From: Oscillospiraceae bacterium
Lineage (GTDB): Bacteria; Bacillota; Clostridia; Oscillospirales; Oscillospiraceae
DNA: 36,207 nt
Direction of reading: 5' to 3'
Assembly: GCA_017469795.1 (NCBI GenBank)
Contig: JAFUFT010000054.1
Span: 1 to 36,207 of the forward strand
Below the pieces are notes generated by a model. It saw nothing but the letters and a program-made list of their open reading frames with translations. It ran no database searches and had not been told where the DNA came from. The translations under genes and the position numbers were made by a program. Below are positions 25,393-34,122 of this stretch, one piece after another. Each line of letters begins with the position of its first letter. Position 1 is the first letter of the stretch.

Positions 25393-26703
25393 ATGTGGGC
25401 TGAAACCAGCGTATTTTATCAGATCTATCCTCTGGGGCTCTGCGGCGCGCCAAGGGAAAATGACGGGATTCTGGAGCATCGGATCAAAAAAGTGGAGCCT
25501 TGGCTGGATCACATTGCCCGCCTCGGCGCCAACGCCATCTACTTCTCCCCTGTCTTTCAAAGCGATACCCACGGATACGATACCCGGGACTACCGCACAT
25601 TGGACTGCCGGCTCGGCACGAACAGCGACTTCACCGACCTGTGCCGTTCCTGTCACGAAAAGGGGATCCGGGTCGTGCTGGATGCGGTTCTGAACCATGT
25701 GGGCCGCAATTTCTGGGCATTTCAGGATGTCCGGGAGAAGAAGTGGGATTCTCCCTATAAAGACTGGTTCCACATCAGTTTTGACGGCAACACCGCCTAC
25801 AACGACGGATTCTGGTATGAGGCCTGGGAAGGTCATTATGAGCTTGTGAAGCTGAACCTACGGAACCCGGAGGTGGCGGACTATCTGCTGGAGTGCATCC
25901 GGTTCTGGGTCTCGGAATTCGACATCGACGGTCTGCGGCTTGACGTGGCGTACTGCCTCGACCACGATTTTCTCCGTCGGCTCCGTGTCTTTGCCAACGA
26001 CATTAAACCGGAATTCTTCCTGGTCGGCGAGACGCTCCACGGCGATTACAATCAGTGGGTCAACGACGGCATGCTTCACTCCTGTACCAACTATGAATGC
26101 TATAAAGGGCTGTATTCCAGCTTCAATTCCATGAATCTCTTTGAGATCGTCCACAGCCTCAAGCGGCAGTTTGGACCGGAGTACTGGACGCTGTACAAAG
26201 GAAAACACCTCCTGAATTTTGTGGACAATCACGATGTGAGCCGGATTGCCAGCATGCTCCAGAATCGAAACCATCTTCCTCTGATCTACGGCCTGCTGTT
26301 CGGCATGCCCGGGATCCCCTGTGTGTACTACGGAAGCGAATGGGGTGCCGAGGGCCAGAAGCAGTCCGGAAGCGATGATAATCTGCGCCCCGCCTTCGCC
26401 GCCCCGGAATGGAACGTTCTCACAGAACAGATCGCATCCATGGCAAAGGCTCATCGGGAAAGCCCTGCCCTTTGCTACGGAGATTTTCAGGACCTGGTAC
26501 TTACGAACCGGCAGACGATATTCCAGAGATGTACGGACGGACAGAGAGTCCTTGTCGCAGTCAACGCGGATTCCCAGTCCTACCGGGCCTGGTTTGATCC
26601 TCATTGCGCTCAGGCGGTGGATCTGCTCACGGGACAGACCTGGAACTTTGACGGCGGATGCGAGCTTCCGCCCTATTCGGTTGCCTACCTCTGCTGTCAG
26701 TAA
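25393..26703 (+). CDS. Cytoplasmic GH13 alpha-amylase-family glycoside hydrolase
   Basis: This is a 436-residue alpha-glucan-acting enzyme. All four GH13 regions are present: DAVLNH at 97-102, GLRLDVAY at 180-187 with nucleophile D184, the acid/base E213 in VGETLHG, and FVDNHD at 276-281 with D281. There is no signal peptide, so it acts on imported or stored glucans, like maltodextrin glucosidases or neopullulanases. It lacks the usual N-terminal beta-sandwich of neopullulanases; a short C-terminal beta domain is present. The chosen ATG has AAAGGAGCAG upstream; an in-frame reading 99 bases longer is ignored because it spans the promoter. It is not in a sugar operon. Confidence 0.9.
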   Translation: MWAETSVFYQIYPLGLCGAPRENDGILEHRIKKVEPWLDHIARLGANAIYFSPVFQSDTHGYDTRDYRTLDCRLGTNSDFTDLCRSCHEKGIRVVLDAVLNHVGRNFWAFQDVREKKWDSPYKDWFHISFDGNTAYNDGFWYEAWEGHYELVKLNLRNPEVADYLLECIRFWVSEFDIDGLRLDVAYCLDHDFLRRLRVFANDIKPEFFLVGETLHGDYNQWVNDGMLHSCTNYECYKGLYSSFNSMNLFEIVHSLKRQFGPEYWTLYKGKHLLNFVDNHDVSRIASMLQNRNHLPLIYGLLFGMPGIPCVYYGSEWGAEGQKQSGSDDNLRPAFAAPEWNVLTEQIASMAKAHRESPALCYGDFQDLVLTNRQTIFQRCTDGQRVLVAVNADSQSYRAWFDPHCAQAVDLLTGQTWNFDGGCELPPYSVAYLCCQ

Positions 26704-26724
26704 TAATTCTGATAAAGGAATCTA

Positions 26725-26753
26725 TTGCATTTGGCGCTTTGATGTGTTAATAT
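26725..26753 (+). promoter_or_regulatory. Promoter of thrH
   Basis: TTGCAT (26725-26730), 17 bases and TAATAT (26748-26753) precede a GGAAAGGA ribosome site and the ATG at 26784. Confidence 0.6.
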
Positions 26754-26783
26754 GTTAAAAACAAAGCGGAAAGGAACATTGGA

Positions 26784-27386
26784 ATGGATATTGTCTGTTT
26801 GGATCTTGAGGGAGTTCTGGTCCCAGAGATCTGGATCGCGTTTTCGGAAGCTACGGGAATCCCGGAATTACGGCGCACCACCCGGGACGAGCCGGACTAC
26901 GACAAACTCATGGCATTCCGCCTGAATATACTTAAGGAGCACGGACTTGGCCTCAAGGAGATCCAGGATGTGATCGCCACCATCGACCCGCTTCCCGGCG
27001 CCAGAGAATTTCTGGACAGCCTTCGGGAAATGACTCAGGTCATCATCATCAGCGACACGTTTTCCGAGTTTGCCAAACCCCTGATGAAAAAGCTGGGTTG
27101 GCCCACGCTGTTCTGCAACTCCCTGACCGTCGGAGAGGACGGAATGATCACCGGTTACCAGATGCGGATTTCTGACTCCAAATACAGCACGGTACGCGCG
27201 CTTCAGAGCGTCGGCTTTGAAACCATTGCCAGCGGCGACAGCTTCAATGATCTGAAGATGATTCAGGCCGGAAAGGCCGGTTTCCTGTTCCGCACCACGG
27301 ATCAGATCCGGAAGGATTACCCGGATATCCCCGCTTTTGAAGAATTTGACGATCTGCTCGCCGCAATTTCGCAGGCTCTCAGCTGA
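26784..27386 (+). CDS. thrH: ThrH: phosphoserine phosphatase / homoserine phosphotransferase
   Basis: This is a HAD-superfamily enzyme that removes phosphate from phosphoserine and can transfer it to homoserine. In the 200 residues the nucleophile motif DLEGVLVPE starts at D7; the Glu after Asp-Leu is the ThrH signature. The SDT motif is at 90-92, a Lys near 133 follows, and GDSFND is at 151-156. The length is normal for ThrH. It is a single-gene unit between its own promoter and a strong terminator, with no serine or threonine genes next to it. Confidence 0.92.
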   Translation: MDIVCLDLEGVLVPEIWIAFSEATGIPELRRTTRDEPDYDKLMAFRLNILKEHGLGLKEIQDVIATIDPLPGAREFLDSLREMTQVIIISDTFSEFAKPLMKKLGWPTLFCNSLTVGEDGMITGYQMRISDSKYSTVRALQSVGFETIASGDSFNDLKMIQAGKAGFLFRTTDQIRKDYPDIPAFEEFDDLLAAISQALS

Positions 27387-27393
27387 ATATACT

Positions 27394-27422
27394 AAAGGCC
27401 CTCACGATCGTGAGGGCCTTTT
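27394..27422. terminator. Bidirectional terminator after thrH
   Basis: A near-perfect self-complementary stretch (AAAGGCCCTCAC, loop GATC, GTGAGGGCCTTT) ends in TTTT on the right and in TTTAGTAT on the leftward strand. It can serve thrH and the leftward PucR transcript. Confidence 0.85.
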
Positions 27423-27423
27423 C

Positions 27424-27498
27424 CTATCCCAGCATCTGCCGTATCAGCATGACAAACGCCGTTATTACCGTAACGATGATCGTTCCACTGGATTTCAT
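27424..27498 (-). CDS. Possible 24-residue membrane micropeptide downstream of the PucR gene
   Basis: An ATG on the leftward strand opens 24 codons (MKSSGTIIVTVITAF, then VMLIRQMLG) and stops immediately before the shared terminator. The hydrophobic core of about 13 residues with basic ends could be one membrane helix. The upstream sequence GGGGTGGGGAT is a G-rich but unusual ribosome site. It lies in the 175-base gap behind pucR and would be on the same transcript. Coding status is unproven. Confidence 0.35.
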   Translation of the reverse strand: MKSSGTIIVTVITAFVMLIRQMLG

Positions 27499-27561
27499 AT
27501 CCCCACCCCGTTCCGTTCTGATGGGCCCATCATAGCGGATCGGGCGTCCCTTATTTGGGAC

Positions 27562-28827
27562 TTATGGATGCCGGAGCGTCGGCGCCCGCTCCACCCAGTT
27601 CTCATAAGAGTTCCGAAGCACTGTAGCGCCATAGTATTCGATGATCCGGTAAGAGAACATCAGATGGAAAACAGTCTCCGCATCGGAAAAATCCACATGG
27701 ATCAGATCGTTGATCTTCTCCAGCCGTTTGGAAAGGGTATTCCTGTGGATAAACAGGGACGCAGCCGCCTCGCTCAGGTTGCGGTGACAGGACAGGTAAG
27801 CATGGAGTGTCCCGAGCAGTTCCGTCCCGTTCTTCCGGTCGTAAGATTCCAGATGCAGAACGGCGGAGTGGCACATCTGCAGAATATCCGTCTGCTGAGC
27901 GCACCGCTCCAGACAGTGATATACGGAATAGGTATCGTAGTAATAGAGCGGTCCTGCACCGCCCAAAAGGGTTCCGAGCTCCAACGCCTTCATTGCCTGC
28001 TGATGGCGAGCCGCCAGGTTCCTCAGCCGCCAGGATGCCTGGCTGACGCCCGCCAGGAGATTCCTTCCCTCGCAGATATTCCGGAATTCGTGGAGGATCA
28101 TCGCATCCTTGGTAGATTGGTCATAGACAGGAATGATCATCTTGATGTGATTGCCGTAAAGGAAGACCGTCGCATCCGGAAGGAGCCTTCCCAGAGCGTC
28201 GCGGTGCCGGTCCAGCGTCAGATAGTCCGCTCCGACATTCATGTTCTGTCCACCGGGGCGGATAGTCATCACACGATAAGGCATTTTCAGATTCCAGCCG
28301 AAAAACTGACACCGGTCAATGATCCTCTGCTCATCCGTAATCACGCCACTCAAAAGATCCGACAGGAAGAATTCCAGCATATTCTCCGGGTACTCTCCGT
28401 AATGCAGATCCTTCTGCATCCGCAGCGCGCACAGATCTCCCACCAACCGGATCAGATCCAGATGCTCCTGATCCGGAGCGCCCCCGTAGCAGGGACAAAG
28501 AAGGTACCCGATCAGCCTGCTGTCCTGGCTGACCGCGCACCGCACAATGGTCAGGCCGGTGGAGTCCGTGGAGAGAACCGGCGAGTCAGACCGGAGCGCC
28601 GATTGATACAGGCCGATATTCACAATGTTCGCCGGCACAGTCCGATCCTGGGTGATCTGGATCCAGCGGGGATCCGTGACGGAAGCATCCTCGGTTACCG
28701 CCAGCACATGACAGGTCAGATCCGCCAGGATCATCGGATTCCCGATGCACCGGCGTCCAATGTCCAAAAGCTCCTGCAGACTTCTGCTGCCCAGCAGTTC
28801 GTGAACGTCCCGGGAGAGAATACTCAT
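27562..28827 (-). CDS. PucR/CdaR-family transcriptional regulator
   Basis: This is a 421-residue regulator whose C-terminal helix-turn-helix is the PucR type (GTLHAYLSCHRNLSEAAASL, then FIHRNTLSKRLEKI, near 340-385). Before it is a central GGDEF-like/CdaR region, and an N-terminal sensor segment makes up the first 150 residues. Such proteins commonly activate catabolic genes in response to a small metabolite. It is transcribed divergently from a CoA-transferase gene, with a palindrome between them, so that gene is the likely target. AAGGAGG lies eight bases before the ATG. Confidence 0.88.
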   Translation of the reverse strand: MSILSRDVHELLGSRSLQELLDIGRRCIGNPMILADLTCHVLAVTEDASVTDPRWIQITQDRTVPANIVNIGLYQSALRSDSPVLSTDSTGLTIVRCAVSQDSRLIGYLLCPCYGGAPDQEHLDLIRLVGDLCALRMQKDLHYGEYPENMLEFFLSDLLSGVITDEQRIIDRCQFFGWNLKMPYRVMTIRPGGQNMNVGADYLTLDRHRDALGRLLPDATVFLYGNHIKMIIPVYDQSTKDAMILHEFRNICEGRNLLAGVSQASWRLRNLAARHQQAMKALELGTLLGGAGPLYYYDTYSVYHCLERCAQQTDILQMCHSAVLHLESYDRKNGTELLGTLHAYLSCHRNLSEAAASLFIHRNTLSKRLEKINDLIHVDFSDAETVFHLMFSYRIIEYYGATVLRNSYENWVERAPTLRHP

Positions 28828-28854
28828 TCTGCCGCCTCCTTTCTATTTGTGCAT

Positions 28855-28883
28855 ATTATAACACAAACCCGATGCGATGTCAG
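28855..28883 (-). promoter_or_regulatory. Promoter of the PucR-family gene
   Basis: Read leftward, CTGACA (28878-28883), 17 bases and TATAAT (28855-28860) differ from consensus at one base. Confidence 0.8.
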
Positions 28884-28897
28884 CAATTCCACGCAGC

Positions 28898-28919
28898 TAA
28901 TGTGCAGATCTGCACATTA
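28898..28919. promoter_or_regulatory. Perfect 22-bp palindrome, likely PucR operator
   Basis: The half-site TAATGTGCAGA at 28898-28908 is followed by its exact reverse complement. It lies 15 bases outside the pucR -35 and 28 bases outside the CoA-transferase -35. A partial second copy (TGTGCAGTCTG) is at 28934-28944, next to the CoA-transferase -35. Confidence 0.75.
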
Positions 28920-28947
28920 TTCCCAGAAAAGAGTGTGCAGTCTGGTC

Positions 28948-28976
28948 TTTACCCTGGTTCTCAAAAACAGTAAAAT
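28948..28976 (+). promoter_or_regulatory. Promoter of the CoA-transferase gene
   Basis: TTTACC (28948-28953), 17 bases and TAAAAT (28971-28976). The weak -35 next to the operator-like sequences fits activator-dependent transcription. Confidence 0.6.
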
Positions 28977-29007
28977 AAACGCAGAAATGAGAAAAGAGGC
29001 GATCTGC

Positions 29008-30309
29008 ATGAAGAACATCGACTATCAGAAAATGTATCAGGACAAGCGGCGCACCCTTCAGGAGTGTCTGGACATGATCCAGTCCGGCGATCACATCTGC
29101 TTTGGCAAGGACTGCAACGAACCCCTGCTGTTTTGCCAGCAGCTTCATACCATTGCGCCGCGTGTGGAGGGCGTTACCGTACTCAAGGGCCGCTCTTCCG
29201 ATTTTGGTTTTCTGCAGAATGAGGGAATCAAAGGACACATTCTGACCCAGTCCGCATTCTTCGCCAAGGGCTGGGAGCGGCCTCTGGAGCTGGGCAATGT
29301 GACCTTCGTTCCCAACGACCTGCGGGATCAGCCCTTCTGGTATAACGCCGCGAATCCCCGCAACACCTACATCGCTGCCGTCACGCCAATGGATGAAAAC
29401 GGCAACTTTCAGGTGAACCTCTCTCAGATGTGGGAGCGGGACATCGATCCGCTTTCCTGTAAAAAGATCATTCTGGAGGTCAACAAAAACCTCAAAACCG
29501 TCAAGGGAGGCGTAGACATCAACATCGCCGATATTGACGCGTTCTATGAGGCCGAGTATCCGATCTATGAGATTCAGGACGCCCCTTCCTCCCCCATCGA
29601 CCAGAAGATCGGTCAGTACGTTGCGGAGCTTGTCCACGATGGAGACACCATTCAACTGGGCATCGGTTCCCTGCCCAACGCCTGCGCCCGTGCGCTGATG
29701 GACAAAAAGGATCTGGGCATTCATTCCGAGATGTTCACCAATCTGATGGGCACCATGGTGGAAAAAGGCGTCATCACCGGCGCGCGTAAGAATTTCAATC
29801 CCGGGAAACACATTTTCTGCTTTGCAGGCGGCACCAGCCATCTCTTTGATATGCTCCATGAGAATCCCGACTGTGAGATCCATCCGGCCAGTTACGTCAC
29901 CGATCCCATGATCATCAAGCAGAACGACAATATGGTTTCCATCAATGCCATCATGGAGATCGACCTGACCGGACAGGTATGCTCCGAGTCCATCGGAACC
30001 AAGCAGTATTCCGGCCCCGGCGGCGGCTTTGATTTTGCTTACGGTGCAGCCCACTCCAAGGGCGGACGCAGTATCCTGATCATGCACTCCACCACCAATA
30101 AGGGCGCCAGCAAAATCAAGCCCATCCTCACCCCGGGCGCAGTGGTCACCATTCCCCGGCCCTATGTGGACATCGTTGTCACAGAATACGGCATCGCCCA
30201 TATGCGCGGTCAGACCGTTCAGAAGCGAGTGAAGAACCTGATCAACATCGCCCATCCCGACTATCGGGAGGAGCTCAGAAAAGAAGCTGAAAAGCTCTTT
30301 TATATCTAA
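29008..30309 (+). CDS. Acetyl-CoA hydrolase/transferase family CoA-transferase
   Basis: This 433-residue enzyme belongs to the family that includes 4-hydroxybutyrate CoA-transferase and butyryl-CoA:acetate CoA-transferase, which move CoA between carboxylic acids. The CoA-binding loop GIGSLPNA is at 218-225. The likely catalytic glutamate is E241 in GIHSEM, and TGQVCSESIG at 321-330 plus the GPGGGFDFAYGA loop follow. The ATG at 29008 has AGAGG nine bases before it; an in-frame ATG at 28987 lacks a ribosome site, and the frame stays open far upstream across the antisense of pucR. It is a single-gene unit with a terminator behind it. The acid pair is not determinable; control by PucR suggests substrate-inducible catabolism. 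Confidence 0.9.
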   Translation: MKNIDYQKMYQDKRRTLQECLDMIQSGDHICFGKDCNEPLLFCQQLHTIAPRVEGVTVLKGRSSDFGFLQNEGIKGHILTQSAFFAKGWERPLELGNVTFVPNDLRDQPFWYNAANPRNTYIAAVTPMDENGNFQVNLSQMWERDIDPLSCKKIILEVNKNLKTVKGGVDINIADIDAFYEAEYPIYEIQDAPSSPIDQKIGQYVAELVHDGDTIQLGIGSLPNACARALMDKKDLGIHSEMFTNLMGTMVEKGVITGARKNFNPGKHIFCFAGGTSHLFDMLHENPDCEIHPASYVTDPMIIKQNDNMVSINAIMEIDLTGQVCSESIGTKQYSGPGGGFDFAYGAAHSKGGRSILIMHSTTNKGASKIKPILTPGAVVTIPRPYVDIVVTEYGIAHMRGQTVQKRVKNLINIAHPDYREELRKEAEKLFYI

Positions 30310-30320
30310 ACCGCACGGCA

Positions 30321-30353
30321 CGAGTCCCGGATTTGTCCGGGACTCGTTTTTTT
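30321..30353 (+). terminator. Terminator after the CoA-transferase gene
   Basis: A perfect 11-bp stem (CGAGTCCCGGA at 30321-30331 against 30336-30346) with loop TTTG is followed by seven T. Confidence 0.93.
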
Positions 30354-30355
30354 AC

Positions 30356-30384
30356 TTGTCCATTTGCGCTTCCTCGGCTATAAT
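30356..30384 (+). promoter_or_regulatory. Promoter of the rRNA methyltransferase gene
   Basis: TTGTCC (30356-30361), 17 bases and TATAAT (30379-30384), 30 bases before the ATG. Confidence 0.75.
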
Positions 30385-30414
30385 AGATACACATTTATGT
30401 GAAGGGAGCACTTT

Positions 30415-31527
30415 ATGTCTCGTTTTACCTGCTGCGTCCCCTGTCTGTTCGGACTGGAAGGCATCGCCGCTCAGGAACTTAGGCGGATGGATCTTTCCAA
30501 TGTCCGGGCGGAAAACGGCCGTGTCCTGTTTGACGGGGACTTTTCCGATATCATCAAAGCCAACCTGAATCTGCGTACCGGCGAACGAGTCCTGCTGCGG
30601 CTGGCCAGTTTCCCTGCCAAAACCTTCGAAGAGCTGTTCCAGGGCGTCCTTCATACCCCGCTGGACGAATTCATTCCCCGGGACGGCGCATTTCCGGTGA
30701 AGGGACACTGTCTGAGTTCCCAGCTCCACTCCGTCCCGGATTGCCAGGCCATCATCAAAAAAGCCGCAGCCAAACGGCTGGGGCAAAGATACAAAGTCGG
30801 CTGGCTGCCCGAGACCGGTGCGCTGTACCAGCTTCAGTTTTCCATCATGAAGGATCAGGCAGAGCTGTTTCTGGACACCACGGGCGCCGGACTGCACAAA
30901 CGCGGATACCGGGCGGTTGGCAACGACGCGCCCCTGCGGGAGACGTTGGCAGCTGCTCTGGTGACGCTGGCCCGTTACCGCGGAAAGGGCAATTTCGTAG
31001 ATCCCTTCTGCGGCTCAGGCACCATCGCCATCGAAGCCGCCATGATTGCCAGGAACCGTGCTCCGGGACTTCAGCGCTCCTTCTCCTGCCAGAAATGGGC
31101 CATGAGCGCCGAAAAGCTCTGGCGAGAAGCCAGGACGGAGGCAATGGATAAGGAGTTCCATGGGGATTACCATATTTACGGCTCAGACGTCGACCCGAAA
31201 TCCCTGGCTACCGCCCGGTCCAACGCGAAAAAGGCCGGTATGGACGGACTGATCTCGTTTTCTGAGGCAGACGCCACGAAACTGGTCCTGCCCGACGGTC
31301 CCGGAGTGATCGTCACCAACCCGCCCTACGGCCAAAGGATGCTGGAACAGCGGCAGGCGCAGCATCTGCTCCGGGATTTTGGCCGGCGCATGAAGGATCA
31401 GACCGGCTATGGGGTATATATCATCTCCTCGGAGGAAGAGCTGGAGCGGTACTACGGAAGGAAATGCCGGAAAAAGCGCAAGCTCTACAACGGCATGATC
31501 AAGTGCAACCTGTTTATGTACGATTAA
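30415..31527 (+). CDS. THUMP-domain class I rRNA (guanine-N2)-methyltransferase, RlmL/YpsC type
   Basis: This is a SAM-dependent RNA methyltransferase, expected to modify 23S rRNA. The 370 residues comprise an N-terminal ferredoxin-like/THUMP RNA-binding region (about 5-155) and a Rossmann domain. That domain has DPFCGSGT at 196-203, a GSDVDP acidic loop at 256-261, and the N2-guanine catalytic motif TNPPYG at 301-306. It matches the single-domain RlmL-like proteins of Firmicutes rather than the double-domain E. coli RlmKL. It lies 13 bases before polA, so the two may be cotranscribed. Confidence 0.9.
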   Translation: MSRFTCCVPCLFGLEGIAAQELRRMDLSNVRAENGRVLFDGDFSDIIKANLNLRTGERVLLRLASFPAKTFEELFQGVLHTPLDEFIPRDGAFPVKGHCLSSQLHSVPDCQAIIKKAAAKRLGQRYKVGWLPETGALYQLQFSIMKDQAELFLDTTGAGLHKRGYRAVGNDAPLRETLAAALVTLARYRGKGNFVDPFCGSGTIAIEAAMIARNRAPGLQRSFSCQKWAMSAEKLWREARTEAMDKEFHGDYHIYGSDVDPKSLATARSNAKKAGMDGLISFSEADATKLVLPDGPGVIVTNPPYGQRMLEQRQAQHLLRDFGRRMKDQTGYGVYIISSEEELERYYGRKCRKKRKLYNGMIKCNLFMYD

Positions 31528-31540
31528 AAAGGTGATACGA

Positions 31541-34117
31541 ATGAAACTGATGATTCTCGACGGGAACTCCGTCGTCAACCGGGCTTTTTACGGCGTAGGC
31601 TACCTCTCCTCCCGATCCGGCCAGCCCACCGGGGCCATTTACGGATTTCTGAACATCATGCAGTCCCTTCTGGACGAGGAGCATCCCGACGCCCTCTGCG
31701 TGGCCTTTGACGAGAAGGGTCCCACCTTCCGGCATGAGGAATACGAGGGATACAAGGCAACCCGGAAACCCATGCCGGAGGATCTGGCGTCCCAGATGCC
31801 GATCCTCAAGGAGATTCTCTCCGCCATGAACGTCCCCATGTATTCCCTCTCCGGCTGGGAGGCTGACGACATTCTCGGTACCGCTGGGAAAATCTGCGGC
31901 AGCGAGGGATGGGACTGCGTTGTAGTGACCGGCGACCGGGATTCCCTGCAGCTGGTGGATGTTCACGTTACCGTCAAGCTGGTCACGACCAAGGGCGGGC
32001 GCACCCAATCTGTCAACTATACGCCTCAGGTGTTTGAATCAGAATACGGTTTTCCGCCCAAAGGATTGATCGACCTGAAGGCTCTGATGGGAGATTCCTC
32101 GGATAACTATCCCGGCGTCCCGGGAATCGGCGAGAAAACGGCAAAGGACCTGATGGCAAAGTTCGGCTCTCTGGACAATGTTTACGCCAACGCGGAAGAC
32201 GACAGCCTCAAGCCTGCCGTAAAGCGGAAACTGGCAGAGGGAAAGGAATCCGCCTATCAGAGTTACGATCTGGCCACCATTCGCTGCAGTGCGCCGATTT
32301 CGTTCACTCCGGAAGATAACAGGATCCGGAAGTGGGACCGGGCCAAGGTGCTGGAGCTGTTCCGGCAGTTGGAATTCGGCCGTCTGATTGAAAAATACCG
32401 GCTGCTGGAGCCGGATGAGGATTCTACGCCCGCGGAAGAGACGAAGCTCAACGTAATTGAAGTGACCACACCGGAAACCATTGCGGAACTTCAGTCTGCC
32501 ATGCGGTTCATCCGTCCTGTCGGAGTCGCCGTAACGGAGCACCTTGACGGATTTGCTCTGGCGGTAGGAGATACTGTGTATACCGCACTGGAAACAGATC
32601 TGGGACTGGTGGACTATCCCCTGCTGCTGGAACAGCTCTGGGGAACCGACGTAAAAAAGATCTGCCATGACAGCAAGTCCATCCGCTCGGAGCTTCTCCG
32701 GCGGGGTATCCAGGCAGACGGCATAGAATACGATACTGCCCTCGGCGCCTATCTTTTGGAGCCGGCACGTTCCAGATACAACCCCACCGATCTTGCGCAG
32801 CAGTACTGCGGCAGGACATTGCCGGAGGATCTTTCCGGTCAGGCTGCGGCGGTCCTCGCGCTCGGCACTGCCCTACCCAAGCTGGTCCGGGCCAACGGAA
32901 TGGAGGCGGTCTATCGGGACATCGACTTTCCCCTCTGTCCGGTCCTTGCGGAGATGGAGTCCACTGGCATCGCAGTGGATAAGAACACGCTGGAGTCCTT
33001 CGGCGCGATGCTGTCCGAGCGGATCCGCGACTGTGAAAACCTGATCTACGGCTATGCAGGAGGGCCCTTCAACATCAATTCAACAAAGCAGCTTGGAACC
33101 CTGCTGTTTGAGACGCTGGGCCTCCCCCACGGGAAGAAAACCAAGTCCGGGTACTCCACCAATATCGATGTGCTCGAACAACTTCGGGAAAAGCACCCGA
33201 TCATTCCGGCTATAATAGACTACCGGATGCTCACAAAGCTCCACTCCACCTACGCTGAAGGTCTCCTGAAGGTCATCGCACCGGACGGAAGGATTCACAG
33301 CACATTCCAGAACACCGTCACCGCTACCGGCCGCCTTTCCTCCACGGATCCAAACCTCCAGAATATTCCGGTCAGGACGGAGCTTGGCGGAGAGATCCGG
33401 AAGATGTTTGTGGCGCGGCCCGGATGGGTGCTGGTTGACGCAGACTACAGCCAGATCGAGCTTCGGGTTTTGGCCCATGTGGCGGATGACAAGGCCATGC
33501 AGGATGCGTTCTGCTCGGGAGAGGACTTCCACACCCACACCGCTGCCCAGGTCTTTGGGGTCGCGCCCGAAGAAGTTACGCCACAGATGCGCCGCAGCGC
33601 AAAGGCCGTCAATTTCGGCATTGTCTACGGCATCTCCGACTTCTCTCTGGCAGGGGATATCGGCGTCAGCCGCAAGGAGGCAAAAGCCTATATCGACGGA
33701 TATCTCAGCCATTATGCGGGTGTACGTCAATATATGGAAGACGTTGTGAAAAACGCGAAGGAATCCGGATACGTGGAGAGCATGTACGGCCGGCGCCGCC
33801 AGCTGCCAGAACTTCACAGCAGCAACTTCAACGTCCGCTCCGGCGCGGAACGGATGGCACTGAATACGCCCATTCAGGGAACCGCTGCCGACATCATCAA
33901 GATCGCCATGATCCGGGTGCGGGACAGGATGATGCGGGAAGGACTACAGGCAAAGCTGGTGCTCCAGGTCCACGACGAGCTGATCGTGGAATGCCCGGAA
34001 ACGGAGAAGGACACGGTTCTGTCTCTCGTCACGGAGGAAATGGAAGCCGCTGCCTCGCTGAAGGTTCCCCTGATCGCAGAGGCCCACGCCGGACAAAACT
34101 GGTACGAGGCGAAGTGA
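31541..34117 (+). CDS. polA: DNA polymerase I
   Basis: PolA fills repair gaps and removes Okazaki primers. The 858 residues contain the 5' nuclease (MILDGNS, GWEADDI, VTGDRDS and a GDSSDN loop with GVPGIGEKTA), a middle 3'-5' exonuclease-like domain, and the polymerase. Polymerase motifs are DADYSQIELRVLAH (A), RRSAKAVNFGIVYG (B) and LQVHDEL (C). The middle domain lacks the acidic DxE of proofreading exonucleases (VGVAVTEHLDG in that place), as in Bacillus and Thermus PolI, so proofreading is probably absent. I prefer the ATG at 31541 with AAAGG upstream; a GTG at 31532 is three codons longer. Confidence 0.96.
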   Translation: MKLMILDGNSVVNRAFYGVGYLSSRSGQPTGAIYGFLNIMQSLLDEEHPDALCVAFDEKGPTFRHEEYEGYKATRKPMPEDLASQMPILKEILSAMNVPMYSLSGWEADDILGTAGKICGSEGWDCVVVTGDRDSLQLVDVHVTVKLVTTKGGRTQSVNYTPQVFESEYGFPPKGLIDLKALMGDSSDNYPGVPGIGEKTAKDLMAKFGSLDNVYANAEDDSLKPAVKRKLAEGKESAYQSYDLATIRCSAPISFTPEDNRIRKWDRAKVLELFRQLEFGRLIEKYRLLEPDEDSTPAEETKLNVIEVTTPETIAELQSAMRFIRPVGVAVTEHLDGFALAVGDTVYTALETDLGLVDYPLLLEQLWGTDVKKICHDSKSIRSELLRRGIQADGIEYDTALGAYLLEPARSRYNPTDLAQQYCGRTLPEDLSGQAAAVLALGTALPKLVRANGMEAVYRDIDFPLCPVLAEMESTGIAVDKNTLESFGAMLSERIRDCENLIYGYAGGPFNINSTKQLGTLLFETLGLPHGKKTKSGYSTNIDVLEQLREKHPIIPAIIDYRMLTKLHSTYAEGLLKVIAPDGRIHSTFQNTVTATGRLSSTDPNLQNIPVRTELGGEIRKMFVARPGWVLVDADYSQIELRVLAHVADDKAMQDAFCSGEDFHTHTAAQVFGVAPEEVTPQMRRSAKAVNFGIVYGISDFSLAGDIGVSRKEAKAYIDGYLSHYAGVRQYMEDVVKNAKESGYVESMYGRRRQLPELHSSNFNVRSGAERMALNTPIQGTAADIIKIAMIRVRDRMMREGLQAKLVLQVHDELIVECPETEKDTVLSLVTEEMEAAASLKVPLIAEAHAGQNWYEAK

Positions 34118-34122
34118 TAGAT

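Noticed and set aside
27337..29007. In-frame extension far upstream of the CoA-transferase
   Set aside because: It runs antisense through thrH's end, the terminator and pucR. The family homology begins at 29008, next to a ribosome site.
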